From NCBI RefSeq assembly GCF_014641495.1, contig NZ_BMHV01000018.1, forward strand, positions 17,936 through 81,935: a DNA stretch of 64,000 bases. The letters run 5' to 3'. Below are positions 40,330 to 49,297 of the stretch, piece by piece. Made by a program: the position numbers and the translations under genes. Origin of the DNA: Terasakiella brassicae (lineage in GTDB: Bacteria > Pseudomonadota > Alphaproteobacteria > Rhodospirillales > Terasakiellaceae). The notes below the pieces were generated by a model that ran no database searches, was not told the DNA's origin, and worked only from the letters and a program-made list of their open reading frames with translations. The first letter of the stretch is position 1. Every line of letters starts with the position of its first letter.

Positions 40330-40388
40330 ATTTTATCCTTAAATCTATCGAGTCTATTTCTAAAAACATATTCCAAATAGCTAAACAA

Positions 40389-41906
40389 TCAAGCGCCGTC
40401 TTTCCAGATGGGTTTACCGGACCCGGGCAGGCCAAGCTTGTCCCACATATCAGACACTTTATCGACCACATCCTGATCCATACGGATTTTTTCACCCCAT
40501 TCCCGGTGGGTTTCATTGCCCATTTTATTGGTGGCATCAAACCCGATTTTGCCGCCCAGACCGCTTTCAGGTGAGGCGAAATCCAGATAATCGATCGGGG
40601 TGTTTTCCACCATCATGGTATCGCGCACCGGATCCATGCGGGTCGAGACCGCCCACCAGACATCTTTCCAGTCACGACAATCAATATCGTCGTCCACCAC
40701 AATAATAAACTTGGTGTACATAAACTGGCGCAAAAACGACCAGCATCCCATCAAGACCCGCTTGGCATGACCGGGGTAAGCCTTTTTGATCGACACCACC
40801 GCCACCCGGTACGAGCAGGCTTCCGGCGGTAACCAGAAATCAACAATTTCAGGGAACTGTTGTTGCAACAAAGGAACAAAGACATCGTTCAAGGCTTCGC
40901 CCAACACAGATGGCTCATCCGGCGGGCGTCCGGTAAAGGTTGACAAGAAGATCGGTTTTTTGCGCATGGTCACAGCGGTAATTTCAAACACGGGGAAATC
41001 TTCCACGCTGTTATAATATCCGGTGTGATCGCCATACGGTCCTTCGGCAGCCTCTTCATCATGGCGCACATAACCTTCCAGAACGATCTCTGCCTCGGAT
41101 GGCACTTTCAACGGAACGGTTTTACAATCAACCAGTTCCACCTTTTTGCCACGCAACAATCCGGCAAACTGATATTCAGACAATGTATCGGGCACAGGCG
41201 TCACCGCCGCCAAAATCGTCCCCGGATCCGCCCCCAGCACAATGGCAACCGGCATGGGTTCATTTTTTTCTTTAACCCAGCGCGCAAAATGCTGCGCCCC
41301 GCCGCGATGTTTTAACCATCGCATAATGCAACGGTTTTTACCCAAAACCTGCATGCGATAAATGCCAAGATTAAAATTATCCGTTTTTCCCTGCCCCGGT
41401 CCCCGCGTCACGACCAAAGGCCATGTAATCAAAGGGGCAGGTTCCCCCGGCCAGCACGTCTGGATCGGCAGCTTGGCAAGGTCGATATCGTCCCCTTCCA
41501 AAATCACTTCCTGACAAGGCGCAGACCGGACCGTCTTGGGTTTCATGGATAAAACGGTTTTCACCAAAGGCAGCATCTTCAGCGCATCTTTAAAACCGCC
41601 CGGTGGTTCCGGCTGTTTTAAAAAGGCCAGCGTCTCACCGACTTCGCGCAACTGATGGGGTTCGCGGTCCATGCCCCAGGCCACCCGCTCAACCGTACCG
41701 AATAAATTGACCAAAACCGGTATGTCATATTTCCGGCCCGTTTCATCGACCACATTTTCAAACAAAACAGCCGGGCCTTCTTCTGCCAGCAAGCGGGTTT
41801 GAATTTCTGTCATTTCCAAAACAGGCGACACAGGTTCGCTTACGCGGACAAGGCGGCCTTCTTTTTCAAGCCGGTCCATAAAATCGCGCAAAGAAGCAAA
41901 GGGCAT
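40389..41906 (-). CDS. ubiD: UbiD-family decarboxylase
   Basis: 505 residues from ATG 41906 (GGAG seven bases upstream). UbiD-type enzymes use prenylated FMN to decarboxylate aromatic acids. The N-terminal '[20 protein letters not shown]', '[30 protein letters not shown]' and 'EAPE-like [21 protein letters not shown]' with the catalytic Glu, plus '[20 protein letters not shown]', fit 3-octaprenyl-4-hydroxybenzoate decarboxylase of ubiquinone synthesis. The flavin prenyltransferase ubiX is not in the window. Confidence 0.93.
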   Translation of the reverse strand: MPFASLRDFMDRLEKEGRLVRVSEPVSPVLEMTEIQTRLLAEEGPAVLFENVVDETGRKYDIPVLVNLFGTVERVAWGMDREPHQLREVGETLAFLKQPEPPGGFKDALKMLPLVKTVLSMKPKTVRSAPCQEVILEGDDIDLAKLPIQTCWPGEPAPLITWPLVVTRGPGQGKTDNFNLGIYRMQVLGKNRCIMRWLKHRGGAQHFARWVKEKNEPMPVAIVLGADPGTILAAVTPVPDTLSEYQFAGLLRGKKVELVDCKTVPLKVPSEAEIVLEGYVRHDEEAAEGPYGDHTGYYNSVEDFPVFEITAVTMRKKPIFLSTFTGRPPDEPSVLGEALNDVFVPLLQQQFPEIVDFWLPPEACSYRVAVVSIKKAYPGHAKRVLMGCWSFLRQFMYTKFIIVVDDDIDCRDWKDVWWAVSTRMDPVRDTMMVENTPIDYLDFASPESGLGGKIGFDATNKMGNETHREWGEKIRMDQDVVDKVSDMWDKLGLPGSGKPIWKDGA

Positions 41907-42001
41907 CTGACACTCCGAGAAAAAATCCGTCACGTCATCTCATAACAAGCTGCGCAACAGACTTACAGAACTTTATCGAAAAAAAGACAGGACATTTTAT
42001 A

Positions 42002-42310
42002 ATGCTCACCGCCAAAACAACCCATAGCCTTTTGCAAAGCCTGCGCCTCGACTTGCAAAAACATCTCCCCGATGAAGCTGACACAAGCGAAACCACATTG
42101 TTTTTAGAAACGCAATATCACAACCTTTGCACGGTACTTTCTCGCGCAGAAGATGATTTCTCCGTTGTCCTGTCCCTGATCGAACAAGACCCCGACTGCC
42201 AAGACAACAACCCGCAACGCCGGTTAAACGCTTTGATTGATTATCTGGATATAGCAGTCGCCATATACGCCACGATACCCACAAGGCCACATCTTGAAGT
42301 TATAAACTAA
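42002..42310 (+). CDS. hypothetical protein
   Basis: 102 residues; no family recognised. Soluble and mostly helical, with acidic stretches (DEADTSETTLFLE, EQDPDCQDN) and two cysteines. A weak AGGACA precedes the ATG. It lies between the divergent ubiD gene and the co-directional GAF-HD-GYP gene, 104 bases before the latter. Size, start codon and normal composition make it plausible, but the function cannot be guessed. Confidence 0.55.
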   Translation: MLTAKTTHSLLQSLRLDLQKHLPDEADTSETTLFLETQYHNLCTVLSRAEDDFSVVLSLIEQDPDCQDNNPQRRLNALIDYLDIAVAIYATIPTRPHLEVIN

Positions 42311-42414
42311 CGAGTACACTTTTTTTACAAGGTTTTAATTTCCAAAAGGCAGAAAACTGTTAGAATAGGTGAGGATAATCAAACGAATAGAGACCGGACA
42401 TAGATACGGGCGCA

Positions 42415-44199
42415 ATGGTCGATTCACGAGAACAACATTATCGCAAACTTTTAGACATCGGACTGGCCCTGTCGACCGAACGCAATTCCGTTCGCTTGAT
42501 GGAAAAAATTCTCGATGAAGCAAAGTCCATGTGCAATGCCGATGGCGGCACGCTTTATCGCGTGGTCGATAACGATCAACGCCTGCGTTTTGAGATTATG
42601 CGTAATGACAGTCTCGGCATTTATAACGGCGGAACATCGGGTAAAGAAATCAATCTCCCTCCGGTCGAACTTTTTGATCCTGAAACGGGGGAAGAAAACC
42701 ATAAAAATGTCGCATCTTATTGCGCCCTGTCCAAAAAAACGATCAGTATTGATGATGCCTATGTCTTCAAGGATTTTGATTTCCAGGGCACCAAAAATTT
42801 TGATAAAGCCACCGGCTATCGTTCCAAATCATTCCTGACCGTCCCGCTGTACAATAATGAACGCCGCGTCATCGCGGTTCTGCAATTGTTAAACGCGCAG
42901 GACCGCGACACCGGCGAAGTCATCGGTTTCGACACGTCCTTGCAACCGTTTGTCGAGGCATTGGCCGCACAAGCCGCAATCGCACTCGACAATCAATTGC
43001 TGGTCGAAGCCCAAAAAGAATTACTGGCTTCCTTCATCAGTTTAATCGCCGGCGCGATTGATGCCAAGTCTGCCTACACCGGCGGACATTGCCAGCGCGT
43101 GCCCGTCCTGACCGATATGCTTGCTCAAGCCGCAATTGACCAAAAATCCGGTCAATTCGCTGATTTTAACATGAGCGAAGAAGAACAATATGAATTGCAT
43201 ATTGCAGGCTTGCTGCATGACTGCGGCAAAGTCACCACCCCGGAATATATCGTTGATAAAGCCACGAAACTGGAAACCATTTACGACCGTATCCACGAAG
43301 TCCGCATGCGCTTTGAAGTGATGAAACGCGATGCGGAAATTGACTATTGGAAAGGTCTGCATCAGGGCGAAGATGAAGCTGTTCTGAAAAAGGCATTAGA
43401 CAAAAAGCTGGCCCAACTGGATGATGATTTTGCCTTTGTTGCAGAATGCAATGTCGGCGGTGAATTTATGGCCCCCGACCGGATGGATCGTCTGGATCAC
43501 ATTGCCCAACAAACCTGGACACGTACGTTATCCGACCGTCTCGGCATCGGACATGAAGAAGAAACCCGCAAAAAAGCCTGCGGACCCGAAGCACCCTTGC
43601 CTGTGGAAGAATCGGTTCTTGCTGATCGTGCGGACCATATTATCGCACGCCGTGACAAATCGCTGTTTGCCGCCGATAATCCCTTTGGTTTCAAAATGAC
43701 GCCGCCGGATAATCTGTATAATCTGGGCGAGCTTTATAACCTGAAAATCAAGGCTGGCACCCTGACCGAAGAAGATCGTTTCAAGATCAACGATCATATC
43801 GTTCAAACCATTATTATGCTGGATCAATTGCCCTTCCCGCGTCATCTGCGCCGTGTCCCGGAATATGCAGGTGGGCACCATGAAAAAATGAACGGAACCG
43901 GTTATCCCCGCAAGCTGCGTGCCGATGAAATGTCCCTTCCTGCCCGTATGATGGCAATCGCCGATATTTTCGAGGCCCTGACGGCTGCAGACCGTCCGTA
44001 TAAATTACCGAAAACCCTGTCTCAATCCATCAGGATCATGTCCTTTATGGTCAAGGACGACCATCTCGACAAGGATCTGTTTGAGCTGTTCCTCACCTCG
44101 GGGAAATATCTGGAATATGCAGAGAAATTCCTCAAACCCGAACAAATCGACGAGGTTGATATCTCGCAATATCTTGCCGATACAACGGATGCAGCCTGA
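42415..44199 (+). CDS. GAF and HD-GYP domain phosphodiesterase-like protein with a large insertion
   Basis: 594 residues. Residues about 15-200 form a GAF sensor domain (KILDEAKSMCNADGGTLYRV). A helical link leads to an HD domain with HD at 268-269 (LLHDCGK) and the HHEKMNGTGYP signature at 488-498, so metal ligands of cyclic-di-GMP phosphodiesterases are present. Between HDCGK and the downstream 'NDHIVQT' (about 460) lie some 190 residues instead of about 50, an acidic, charged insertion. Likely hydrolyses c-di-GMP in response to a small ligand. The DUF1848 gene follows after 17 bases. Confidence 0.88.
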   Translation: MVDSREQHYRKLLDIGLALSTERNSVRLMEKILDEAKSMCNADGGTLYRVVDNDQRLRFEIMRNDSLGIYNGGTSGKEINLPPVELFDPETGEENHKNVASYCALSKKTISIDDAYVFKDFDFQGTKNFDKATGYRSKSFLTVPLYNNERRVIAVLQLLNAQDRDTGEVIGFDTSLQPFVEALAAQAAIALDNQLLVEAQKELLASFISLIAGAIDAKSAYTGGHCQRVPVLTDMLAQAAIDQKSGQFADFNMSEEEQYELHIAGLLHDCGKVTTPEYIVDKATKLETIYDRIHEVRMRFEVMKRDAEIDYWKGLHQGEDEAVLKKALDKKLAQLDDDFAFVAECNVGGEFMAPDRMDRLDHIAQQTWTRTLSDRLGIGHEEETRKKACGPEAPLPVEESVLADRADHIIARRDKSLFAADNPFGFKMTPPDNLYNLGELYNLKIKAGTLTEEDRFKINDHIVQTIIMLDQLPFPRHLRRVPEYAGGHHEKMNGTGYPRKLRADEMSLPARMMAIADIFEALTAADRPYKLPKTLSQSIRIMSFMVKDDHLDKDLFELFLTSGKYLEYAEKFLKPEQIDEVDISQYLADTTDAA

Positions 44200-44216
44200 T
44201 ACGCATAGGCAACATC

Positions 44217-45134
44217 ATGGGACAAATCGTCAGTATCAGCCGCCGCACCGACATTGCCGCCTTTTATAGCGACTGGTTTATCAATCGGGTTCAGGCCGGA
44301 TTTGTAAAAACACGCAACCCGTTTAACCCCAATCAAGTTCGTGATATTTCCCTGCGACCCGAAGATGTCGATTGTTTTGTTTTCTGGACACGCAACCCGG
44401 CACCGCTTTTCCCTCATCTTGACATGCTGGAAAAACGTCCATTTGCCTCGTACTTTCACATGACGATTACAGGCTACCCGCGCGAAATTGAAAACAGCAC
44501 ACTATCGCTCGAACAGGCCATACATCATTTTAAAACCCTGTCCCAAAAAATCGGGCCGGATCGTGTTATCTGGCGCTATGATCCCATTCTTTTATCCAAT
44601 CTCACCCCTATTGATTATCATATCGACAGGTTTGATAAAATTGCCCATGCCTTACAGGGCCATACCCATAGCGTCATGTTCGCCTTGACCGATTTTTATG
44701 CCAAAACAGAACGCAACCTCAAGAAAATCAGCGCCCTTACCTATCAGGATATCGCCCAACAAGAAGAGGAACTCAACCGGTTGCTGGCAGCTTTATCGAC
44801 CATTGCGCGTTCCTGTGGGCTGTCTTTAAAATCCTGTGCGCAGGAACAAGACTGGCGCGCCTTTTCCATTGAACATGGCAAATGCATCGACGACGATCTC
44901 ATTCGTAAAATTTCCAAAACAGACCAACATTTGCGCAAAGACAAAGGCCAACGCAAAGCCTGCGGATGCGTTCAATCGGTTGATATCGGTGCCTATAACA
45001 GTTGCCTGCATGGCTGCCAGTATTGTTATGCGACCTACAATGATGCGCAGGCGAAAGACGCCTATCGTCAGCATGACCCATATAGCCCGTTTTTACTTGA
45101 ACGCAGTGCAACAAAAAACGTAAAACAGTCGTAA
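44217..45134 (+). CDS. DUF1848 family protein with C-terminal CxxxCxxC cluster
   Basis: 305 residues. 'IVSISRRTDIAAFYSDWFINRVQAGFVKTRNPFNPNQV' and 'DCFVFWTRNPAPLFPHL' are the DUF1848 signature. Near the C terminus are C249, C251 and the triad C263-xxx-C267-xx-C270 (CLHGCQYCYA), which has the spacing of a radical-SAM [4Fe-4S] site although such motifs normally sit near the N terminus. The N-terminal half reads like a TIM-barrel. The reaction is unknown; a relation to spore-photoproduct-lyase-like enzymes has been suggested in annotations but is not shown here. Confidence 0.85.
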   Translation: MGQIVSISRRTDIAAFYSDWFINRVQAGFVKTRNPFNPNQVRDISLRPEDVDCFVFWTRNPAPLFPHLDMLEKRPFASYFHMTITGYPREIENSTLSLEQAIHHFKTLSQKIGPDRVIWRYDPILLSNLTPIDYHIDRFDKIAHALQGHTHSVMFALTDFYAKTERNLKKISALTYQDIAQQEEELNRLLAALSTIARSCGLSLKSCAQEQDWRAFSIEHGKCIDDDLIRKISKTDQHLRKDKGQRKACGCVQSVDIGAYNSCLHGCQYCYATYNDAQAKDAYRQHDPYSPFLLERSATKNVKQS

Positions 45135-45159
45135 TAACACCGCAATCAAAGAAATATAA

Positions 45160-45201
45160 TTTCAATGCAAGCGTTTAAAAACACCTTTTATTGCGCTGCA
45201 A
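45160..45201. promoter_or_regulatory. two TTGC-N3-GCAA-type sites upstream of the mesaconyl-CoA hydratase gene
   Basis: TTTC-AAT-GCAA (45160-45170) and the perfect dyad TTGC-GCT-GCAA (45191-45201) lie 31 bases apart, about three helical turns. The second is followed by AAAA and GCTAGAA. Closely related sequences occur between ecm and ccr. They may be operators of a common regulator of the EMC pathway. Confidence 0.45.
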
Positions 45202-45252
45202 AAAATGCTAGAACCCCTCCAAATGACACAAAAAAAATGAGGACGTCCTAAA

Positions 45253-46308
45253 ATGACAAAAACAAACCCGGGCAATTTCTTTGAGGATTTCTTCCTCGGT
45301 CAGGAAATCGTTCACGCCACACCGCGCACCGTGACAGAAGGCGATGTCTCGCTTTACACCGCCCTTTACGGTTTTCGACATATGCCGCACAGCGCCGAAC
45401 CTTACGCAATGGGTTTGGGGTTTGAAGCCATGCCGCTGGATGACATGCTGGCCTTCCATATGGTGTTTGGCAAAACGGTTCCCGATGTTTCCCTGAACGC
45501 GGTTGCCAACCTTGGTTATGCCGTTGGACGGTTTGGTGCCCCGGTTTATGCCGGTGATACGCTGCGCACGACCTCCACTGTCATTGGATTGAAAGAAAAC
45601 TCCAACGGCAAAACGGGTGTTGTCTATGTCAATTCCATCGGCATTAACCAAAAAGACGAAGTCGTTCTGGATTATGTCCGTTGGGTCATGGTGAAAAAGA
45701 AAGATCTGAATGCACCGACACCGGACACCATTATTCCCGACCTGCCCAAAGCCGTTGATGTCGATGATCTTGTGATCGCAGAAGGTCTGGATTTTTCAAG
45801 TTACGATGTGGAACTGGCAGGTTCCCCACACCTGTGGGAAGATTACCAAATTGGTGAGAAAATCGACCATATCGACGGCATGACCATTGAAGAAGCCGAA
45901 CACCAAATGGCGACCCGTCTCTATCAAAACACGGCCAAAGTTCACTTCGACCAGTTTGCTGCCAAAGATAACCGTTTCGGCAAACGTCTGATTTACGGCG
46001 GTCACATTATTTCATTGGCGCGCGCGCTTTCCTTCAATGGATTGGGCAATGCATTCAAAGTTGCCGCCATCAATGCCGGTGCACACGCCAACCCGACCTT
46101 CGCCGGAAATACAATTTTTGCCTGGTCTGAAGTTCTGGATAAGCAGGAAATCAAGGGCCGTTCCGACATGGGGGCCCTGCGCCTGCGTCTGGTTGCCACC
46201 AAAGACCACCCGGCAGATGACTTCCCTTACAAGGATGACGAGGGTAAATATCACCCTGACGTGGTTCTTGACCTCGATTACTGGGTCCTGATGCCCCGTC
46301 GCGGCTAA
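45253..46308 (+). CDS. mch: mesaconyl-CoA hydratase (MaoC-type)
   Basis: 351 residues with two hotdog domains of the MaoC family, the long form typical of mesaconyl-CoA (C1) hydratase/beta-methylmalyl-CoA dehydratase. 'GNFFEDFFLGQEIVHATPRTVTEGDVSLYTALYG' begins the first domain. The second follows after residue about 190 ('WEDYQIGEKIDHIDGMTIEEAEHQMATRLYQNTAKVHFD'). It interconverts mesaconyl-C1-CoA and beta-methylmalyl-CoA, the step after methylsuccinyl-CoA dehydrogenase in the EMC pathway. GAGGAC precedes the start; a strong terminator follows. Confidence 0.92.
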   Translation: MTKTNPGNFFEDFFLGQEIVHATPRTVTEGDVSLYTALYGFRHMPHSAEPYAMGLGFEAMPLDDMLAFHMVFGKTVPDVSLNAVANLGYAVGRFGAPVYAGDTLRTTSTVIGLKENSNGKTGVVYVNSIGINQKDEVVLDYVRWVMVKKKDLNAPTPDTIIPDLPKAVDVDDLVIAEGLDFSSYDVELAGSPHLWEDYQIGEKIDHIDGMTIEEAEHQMATRLYQNTAKVHFDQFAAKDNRFGKRLIYGGHIISLARALSFNGLGNAFKVAAINAGAHANPTFAGNTIFAWSEVLDKQEIKGRSDMGALRLRLVATKDHPADDFPYKDDEGKYHPDVVLDLDYWVLMPRRG

Positions 46309-46317
46309 AATCAACAT

Positions 46318-46357
46318 AAAACTACGCCGCGCCTATTTCCAAGCGGGGCGTAGTTTT
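46318..46357 (+). terminator. terminator after mch
   Basis: AAAACTACGCC (46318-46328) and GGCGTAGTTTT (46347-46357) form a perfect 11-bp stem beginning ten bases after the mch stop. The arms end in A and T runs, so it can work in both directions. Confidence 0.85.
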
Positions 46358-46563
46358 ATCGATCGAATGTTTTATAGATACCCCGATTTATAAATTTTTT
46401 TCATCATTTCGTCATATAAGCTGTAACGCAAGCAGCCAAACGCCTTGCGCACCCTATCGGCACGTTTCTCAACCTTAATCAATTGACCAAGATTATTTCC
46501 TGCTTGGCGAGTCAGGTATAAATCCTTACTCTTGTTTGATCGAATTTGGACTTGAGGTATTCA

Positions 46564-47571
46564 ATGACGGCTGTCATTGCCATTATGAATCATAAAGGCG
46601 GGGTGGGAAAAACCACCACCACACTGAATATGGCCAGCGCCCTTGCGGCGGGCAACAATGCCGTTTTGATTATCGATATGGACCCGCAAAGCAACGCCGC
46701 AACCGGGCTAGGCCTGAATGCCAAAGCCATTCAAGCCGGTAGTTATGAACTGATTCTTGGTGATAAGAAACTTCAAGACGTTATTCATAAAACAGATTTG
46801 CCAAACCTGTCTCTCGTCCCCGCAACCTTTCAGCTTGCCGCCCTCAGTTCAGTTTCCCCGGATGATGAAGACCCGGAATACTGGTTGCGCGAAAGTCTCG
46901 AACAAGATGACATTCCCTTTGATTATGTGCTGATTGATTGCCCACCTTCGTTTGGGATTCTCAGTCTCAATGCGCTGGTGGCAGCCCATAAAGTAATCGT
47001 CCCGGTACAAAGCGAAAGCTTCGCCATTGCCGGATTACAACAAATGGAATCGTCCATTAACGATATACGTGTTGAAGCCGGGCATGATCTTGATTTTCGC
47101 ATCTTGATGACCCTTAGTGACCCAAGCCAGCAACTGCATCAACTGGTAGATCGCGAAGTGCGTGCCCATTTCAAAGAACATGTTTTCCAAAACGCCATTC
47201 CGGTTGAACCCAAAATTGCCGAAAGCGCCTTTCTCGGTCGCCCTGTTATCTTCCATTCCCCCAATTCACAAGGCGCGCGCGCCTATATCCGTGCCTGTGC
47301 AGAATGCCTGCAATGGACACAGGAAGAAGGCGACAACAAAGACCTTGCCGCTTATCGTGACACAATCGTCAGCGGGCTGAAACAATGGTTGAAAGATGAT
47401 ACCATTACCGCCCATGCTGATCCGGTTCAATTTGATACTTCCGTCAAAACACCTGTGAAAAACCACCCGCCTGCCCAAGATGCAAACAGTTTGAAAGTCA
47501 GCATCCGCAATGGCGTTATTCTCGCCCTTGCCCTGACCGCAGGTATGGCCCTCGCCTTACTGGGTTTATGA
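46564..47571 (+). CDS. orphan ParA-family ATPase with C-terminal membrane helix
   Basis: 335 residues from ATG 46564 (GAGG upstream). It has the deviant Walker A KGGVGKTT (11-18), the 'IIDMDPQSNAATGLGL' motif and 'DYVLIDCPPSFGILSLNAL', all typical of ParA/Soj ATPases. After the ATPase core and a charged linker the protein ends in a hydrophobic stretch (NGVILALALTAGMALALLGL, the last 20 residues), a likely tail anchor. No ParB gene or parS site is nearby, so it is probably not the chromosome partition ParA; a positioning or division-related role is possible. Confidence 0.88.
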   Translation: MTAVIAIMNHKGGVGKTTTTLNMASALAAGNNAVLIIDMDPQSNAATGLGLNAKAIQAGSYELILGDKKLQDVIHKTDLPNLSLVPATFQLAALSSVSPDDEDPEYWLRESLEQDDIPFDYVLIDCPPSFGILSLNALVAAHKVIVPVQSESFAIAGLQQMESSINDIRVEAGHDLDFRILMTLSDPSQQLHQLVDREVRAHFKEHVFQNAIPVEPKIAESAFLGRPVIFHSPNSQGARAYIRACAECLQWTQEEGDNKDLAAYRDTIVSGLKQWLKDDTITAHADPVQFDTSVKTPVKNHPPAQDANSLKVSIRNGVILALALTAGMALALLGL

Positions 47572-47575
47572 AGAT

Positions 47576-48367
47576 CTAGATATCAATTTCAACCATGACC
47601 GGGGCATGGTCACTAGGCTTCTCAAGCCCGCGTAAATCCAAAAGAACTTCGCAGGATTTTACCCCGTCCTTTAAGGCGGGGCTGACCCATACATGGTCCA
47701 GTCGTCGTCCCTTGTTTGCGGTGCGCCAATCACGTGCGCGATAGCTCCACCACGTAAAACATTTTTCATCCGGTAAAATATGCATACGCATGGCATCCAC
47801 CCATTGACCGGCTGCCTGCAAACGATCAAGGCGATCAATTTCAACCACCGTATGAGTAATGATATTTTTCAGTTTTTTATGATCCCAGACATCGGTTTCC
47901 AGCGGGGCAATATTAAAATCCCCCACCATAATCCGGCGGGTCCCCTCTTCATAGCTCTGCGCCGCCCAATCCGTCATTTCATCCAGAAACTGTAACTTAT
48001 GGGCAAATTTCGGGTTAACATCTGCATCGGGTTCGTCACCACCGGCCGGAATATAGAAATTATGCAGCTCAATCCCCCCTGCCAGACGGACATTGACATG
48101 ACGTTTGTCTTCACGTCCACACCATGATAAGGCAGCGGTCTCATCAAACGGGATCTTGGACAGAATGGCAACCCCGTTATAACTTTTTTCCCCGGCAAAA
48201 TGGATATGTTCAAACCCAAGTGCTTGTAAATCCAGCACAGGAAACAGTTCATCACGCACCTTGGTTTCCTGAAAACAAATCACATCCGGGTTGGCGGTTT
48301 CTACCAGTTGACGCACATGGTCCAGACGAATACGCACGGAATTAATATTCCAGGTCACCAGTTTCAT
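47576..48367 (-). CDS. xth: exodeoxyribonuclease III
   Basis: 263 residues. AP endonuclease of the Xth family: 'KLVTWNINSVRIRLDHVRQLVE', 'PDVICFQETKV', 'VGDFNIAPLETDVWD' and the C-terminal 'RRLDHVWVSPAL...SDHAPVMVEI' supply the metal-binding and catalytic residues. Repairs abasic sites. It ends four bases from the convergent ParA-like gene. A terminator (48421-48447) separates it from the upstream candidate RNA and lolA-like gene. Confidence 0.96.
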   Translation of the reverse strand: MKLVTWNINSVRIRLDHVRQLVETANPDVICFQETKVRDELFPVLDLQALGFEHIHFAGEKSYNGVAILSKIPFDETAALSWCGREDKRHVNVRLAGGIELHNFYIPAGGDEPDADVNPKFAHKLQFLDEMTDWAAQSYEEGTRRIMVGDFNIAPLETDVWDHKKLKNIITHTVVEIDRLDRLQAAGQWVDAMRMHILPDEKCFTWWSYRARDWRTANKGRRLDHVWVSPALKDGVKSCEVLLDLRGLEKPSDHAPVMVEIDI

Positions 48368-48420
48368 TGACTAATCCTGTTTTGAAATCATTTAAAAAAG
48401 ACTTGTAGCAGAAAAGAAAA

Positions 48421-48447
48421 GCGCCCGACTAGGGGGCAGTCGGGCGC
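48421..48447 (-). terminator. strong terminator upstream of xth
   Basis: On the minus strand GCGCCCGACT and AGTCGGGCGC form a perfect 10-bp stem with a 7-base loop, followed by TTTTCTTTTC. It ends transcripts coming from the LolA-like gene or from the structured region just before it. Confidence 0.9.
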
Positions 48448-48540
48448 AAAAGGCTTTTTCTCTCATGGCTGAGAGGTCTCAGGTGGCAGGGGAACCACCT
48501 GCGAGTGGCTATGGTAGGTGAACAGCCATTCTAATCTTTA
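48421..48540 (-). ncRNA. candidate structured small RNA
   Basis: Between the LolA-like gene and xth, the minus strand has an outer stem ATGGCTG (48529-48523)/CAGCCAT (48471-48465) enclosing a second perfect stem CAGGTGG (48501-48495)/CCACCTG (48486-48480). About 20 bases further on comes the strong terminator at 48447-48421. Nested perfect stems ending at a terminator are the layout of an intergenic or 3'-UTR-derived sRNA of about 110-120 bases. No known family was recognised. Confidence 0.45.
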
Positions 48541-48610
48541 GATGGGGTCACACATTCAGATTCATAAATGCAAATAATGCAACCCTGATATGTCAAAAAC
48601 ACATAGATTA

Positions 48611-49228
48611 TTAGTTGTTTTGTACATCATATTTTGGATCAACAAAATCAAACTGTTTGGCATCAATCGCCCCGCCATAGGTCGCGTTCAACAAGGAAAC
48701 CTGCGTCATCACACCTTGGGCATCCACGATCGACCATTTGCGCAATTCCAACGGCGCATCACTGAAAATCAGTGTAACGGAGCCCATACCCGGATCTTCC
48801 CGATCCACCAGCGTCAGTTCAATCACGCCAGTGCCTTGGGCCAAATCAACGATTTGAACGCCTTTTTCAAAATTGATTTTTTCATCCAATAAAACGGCAA
48901 GCGGGGTTGAGCTTAGCGGATAATAATTCACCTGTTGATATTCTTTATCGTGGTAAATGATTGTCCCACGCCGCACGATAATTTCTGTTTTCACAGGTGG
49001 ATTATAAACCAGATGCATTTTACCGGGGCGTGACATATAGACTTTCCCATCGGCATAGGTACCGTCCGAACTGATTTGCGCAAAACTGCCTTTTAATGTT
49101 TTTAAATCGTTCAGATAACTGCGGATTTTTTCCACCAAGGCCTGCTGGTCTGCACTTAATGACGGCTCATTGGCCTGAACAGGTACAGCAATCAGTAAAA
49201 AAGTCAAAATGGCAAACAGGCGCAGCAT
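48611..49228 (-). CDS. LolA-like outer membrane lipoprotein carrier protein
   Basis: 205 residues from ATG 49228. Signal peptide MLRLFAILTFLLIAVPVQA, so periplasmic. The mature part follows LolA: 'LNDLKTLKGSFAQISSDGTYADGKVYMSRPGKMHLVYNPP', 'IIYHDKEYQQVNYYPLSSTPLAVLLD'. LolA ferries lipoproteins from the LolCDE complex to the outer membrane. Divergence from E. coli LolA is large, as usual in alphaproteobacteria, so a LolA-family call is safer than a strict symbol. Confidence 0.88.
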   Translation of the reverse strand: MLRLFAILTFLLIAVPVQANEPSLSADQQALVEKIRSYLNDLKTLKGSFAQISSDGTYADGKVYMSRPGKMHLVYNPPVKTEIIVRRGTIIYHDKEYQQVNYYPLSSTPLAVLLDEKINFEKGVQIVDLAQGTGVIELTLVDREDPGMGSVTLIFSDAPLELRKWSIVDAQGVMTQVSLLNATYGGAIDAKQFDFVDPKYDVQNN

Positions 49229-49297
49229 GGAAATCGCTTTCAAGATGATAAAGGTGAAATTCAATTTAGCCGATCATCGCCTGAATGCAACAAGGGA

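Noticed and set aside
46546..47571. Chromosome-partition parA
   Set aside because: No parB, no parS-like GTTTCAC repeats nearby and a C-terminal membrane helix; the general family name is safer.
48421..48540. A known riboswitch before xth
   Set aside because: None of the aptamer cores I can recognise (TPP, cobalamin, SAM, glycine, FMN) is present, and the terminator separates it from xth.
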